Both the position numbers and the translations under genes were made by a program. Below, in pieces: positions 62,576 to 64,000 of a stretch of DNA of 64,000 bases (position 1 is its first letter; the number at the start of each line of letters is the position of its first letter). The stretch comes from an uncultured Granulosicoccaceae bacterium (lineage in GTDB: Bacteria; Pseudomonadota; Gammaproteobacteria; Granulosicoccales; Granulosicoccaceae). The stretch covers positions 1 to 64,000 of the forward strand of contig CALHOU010000021.1 of NCBI GenBank assembly GCA_938035945.1, read 5' to 3'. The notes beneath the pieces were generated by a model. The model did not search any database and had not been told where the DNA came from. It worked only from the letters and a program-made list of their open reading frames with translations.

Positions 62576-64000
62576 AGCGCCTGCAAAACCTGTAATTGAA
62601 CAACTGCGCGGTATTCCAAGTCGAGTATCGCTTGTGTGGTTGTTGCCATTGGCGGCGATCTTGTTTGCCGTGTTTGTGTTGTGGCGCGCCTATGTCGAGC
62701 GTGGTCCACTTATCGAAATTATGTTCGAAAGCGCTGGTGGCGTTGAAGCGGGTGAAACCAAAATACGCCGTCGCGATGTGAACGTTGGAACAGTGGAAGC
62801 GGTACGTTTATCGGATGATCTAAATTCGGTTATCGTTGAAGCGCGATTAAATCCACAAGTGTCTGCTTATATTGATGCCGATACGCGGTTTTGGATTGTC
62901 AATGCGCGCATAAACACAACTGAAATTTCTGGCTTGAGCACATTGCTATCTGGTGCATACATTGAAGTTGATTGGGACGATCAACCAGGTGAGCGTCGAA
63001 CAGAATTTGTCGGGCTTTCAGAAGCGCCATTAACTACCCGTGGCTTACCCGGCATGCGCGTCACACTCGATGCGGAAGAAGCTGGCTATATCTATGTTGG
63101 TTCGCCTGTGTTCTTGCGCCAAATTGAAGTAGGCCGAGTGGAGCGCCGACGTTTATCGGAAGATGGAACACAAGTTTTGTTCGACGTGTTTATCGCAGCG
63201 CCTTATCATAAATACGTTTTTCCAGAAACGCGCTTCTATGGAGTCTCGGGTGTTGAAGCATCGTTTGGTGCTGAAGGCGCATCGGTTCGCGTTGAATCCA
63301 TTGCGGCCTTGTTCACTGGTGGTATTGCATTTGAGAACAGTGAAACCAGTACTGCCTCTAAACCCTTGCTCAGAGATGGCGTGAACTTTACACTCTACGA
63401 CAACAAAGCTGCAGCCATAGATAGCTTGTTTGAAAGCACAGAAGATAAGCGTTATCGCTACATTGCCGAATTCGATGGGTCGGTTAAAGGCCTACGCCCA
63501 GGTGCGCCCATAGAGTATCAAGGTTTGCGTGTAGGTAGTGTAGTTGAAGTTTCTGTTGAACTTCCCAAAAACGAATCTGACGAACAACGTATTTATGCTG
63601 TACTTCAATTTCAACCAGCGCGTTTAGGCTCGAACGACTTAACACCTGAAGCGCTACAAGCAACCATGCAGCGTTTTGTGGAAGAGGGCTTGCGTGTACA
63701 GCTTGCCAGTGGAAATCTGTTAACCGGCTCCTTACTGGTTAAGCTTGTCAATAAAGAAGATGCACCGCCGGCTTCAATCAACATGGACAGTAAACCCTAT
63801 CCAGCAATACCAACCACACCAAACAATATAGAAGCGGTAACGGCTGATGTTGAAACGCTGATCTCTAACTTGGCTAACTTACCGTTGGATAGCTTGTTGG
63901 CTGCAGCGACCGATTTGTTGCGTAACACGAGCGATATAGTGGCAAGCCCTGAAGTCAAAGCTTTGCCATCACAAATTTCAACATCGTTGAATGCAATAAA
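62565..64000 (+). CDS. pqiB: PqiB/MCE-family protein, 3' end outside window
   Basis: At least 478 residues, continuing past the window end. The start is the GTG at 62565, overlapping the previous gene. A cytoplasmic lead and one membrane helix (about 20-41) are followed by MCE domains: PLIEIMFESAGGVEAGETKI near 50, GMRVTLDAEEAGYIYVGSPV near 163 and EFDGSVKGLRPGAPIEYQGL near 303. PqiB forms a periplasm-spanning lipid transport tube; the PqiA parts sit in the inner membrane. A pqiC lipoprotein gene would be expected further on. Confidence 0.9.
   Translation, partial: MANRAPAKPVIEQLRGIPSRVSLVWLLPLAAILFAVFVLWRAYVERGPLIEIMFESAGGVEAGETKIRRRDVNVGTVEAVRLSDDLNSVIVEARLNPQVSAYIDADTRFWIVNARINTTEISGLSTLLSGAYIEVDWDDQPGERRTEFVGLSEAPLTTRGLPGMRVTLDAEEAGYIYVGSPVFLRQIEVGRVERRRLSEDGTQVLFDVFIAAPYHKYVFPETRFYGVSGVEASFGAEGASVRVESIAALFTGGIAFENSETSTASKPLLRDGVNFTLYDNKAAAIDSLFESTEDKRYRYIAEFDGSVKGLRPGAPIEYQGLRVGSVVEVSVELPKNESDEQRIYAVLQFQPARLGSNDLTPEALQATMQRFVEEGLRVQLASGNLLTGSLLVKLVNKEDAPPASINMDSKPYPAIPTTPNNIEAVTADVETLISNLANLPLDSLLAAATDLLRNTSDIVASPEVKALPSQISTSLNAI

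Overview
The window reads as chromosomal DNA of a marine-type gammaproteobacterium. Base composition is intermediate. It holds the end of an rRNA operon, a full Tad (Flp) pilus locus, RutR-controlled reductive pyrimidine catabolism, a choline-sulfatase, a PA0069-type radical SAM gene behind a LexA-like box, and a PqiAB-type lipid transport locus. No phage, insertion sequence, CRISPR array or tRNA was recognised. The exact order or genus cannot be fixed from the sequence alone.

Layout. 1-860: 3' end of 23S rRNA, 5S rRNA, then two decayed tandem copies of the 5S tail plus terminator. 900-12200: mixed housekeeping and catabolic genes (NodB-type deacetylase, PilZ-like protein, hybrid histidine kinase overlapping kynureninase, Tat-exported CpdB, YugP-type protease, MmgE/PrpD protein, tyrosyl-tRNA synthetase). 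12380-15930: FixJ-type response regulator and two lipoproteins. 16100-28120: a contiguous thirteen-gene Tad locus (pilin, prepilin peptidase, CpaB, secretin, lipoprotein, TadG-like, TadE, TadF, TadZ, TadA, TadB, TadC, TadD). 28190-38300: pyrimidine degradation, with PreT and PreA (dihydropyrimidine dehydrogenase), RutR, a carbamoylase that should act as beta-ureidopropionase, dihydropyrimidinase, and an ABC importer with two permeases and a binding protein. A near-consensus RutR operator lies before preT and a weaker one lies between rutR and the carbamoylase gene.

38350-40700: a LysR regulator between two DUF1127 genes, with palindromes in the control regions. 40960-49020: a secreted alpha/beta hydrolase with a long unknown N-terminal part, a voltage-sensor-like membrane protein without an evident pore, a 3-hydroxyisobutyryl-CoA hydrolase-like protein, a methyltransferase and several hypotheticals. 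49180-53110: the LexA-like box and radical SAM gene, a flavin-type oxidase, a GST and choline-sulfatase. 53250-59610: BON protein, an amidinotransferase paired with a double SnoaL-like protein, a glycine-rich TerB/DUF533 protein, and a YyaL-type thioredoxin-fold protein with a DsbD-N-like tail. 59800-64000: vWA lipoprotein, PqiA split into two genes, and PqiB/MCE, which runs off the window end.

The clearest integrated systems are the Tad pilus machine and the pyrimidine degradation and import module. The most unusual observations are the RutR and LexA operators readable in the DNA, the decayed 5S-tail tandem, the thioredoxin/DsbD fusion, the amidinotransferase/SnoaL pair, the pore-less voltage-sensor-like protein and the hairpin between flp and tadV. 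I did not find a system that I can firmly call new.
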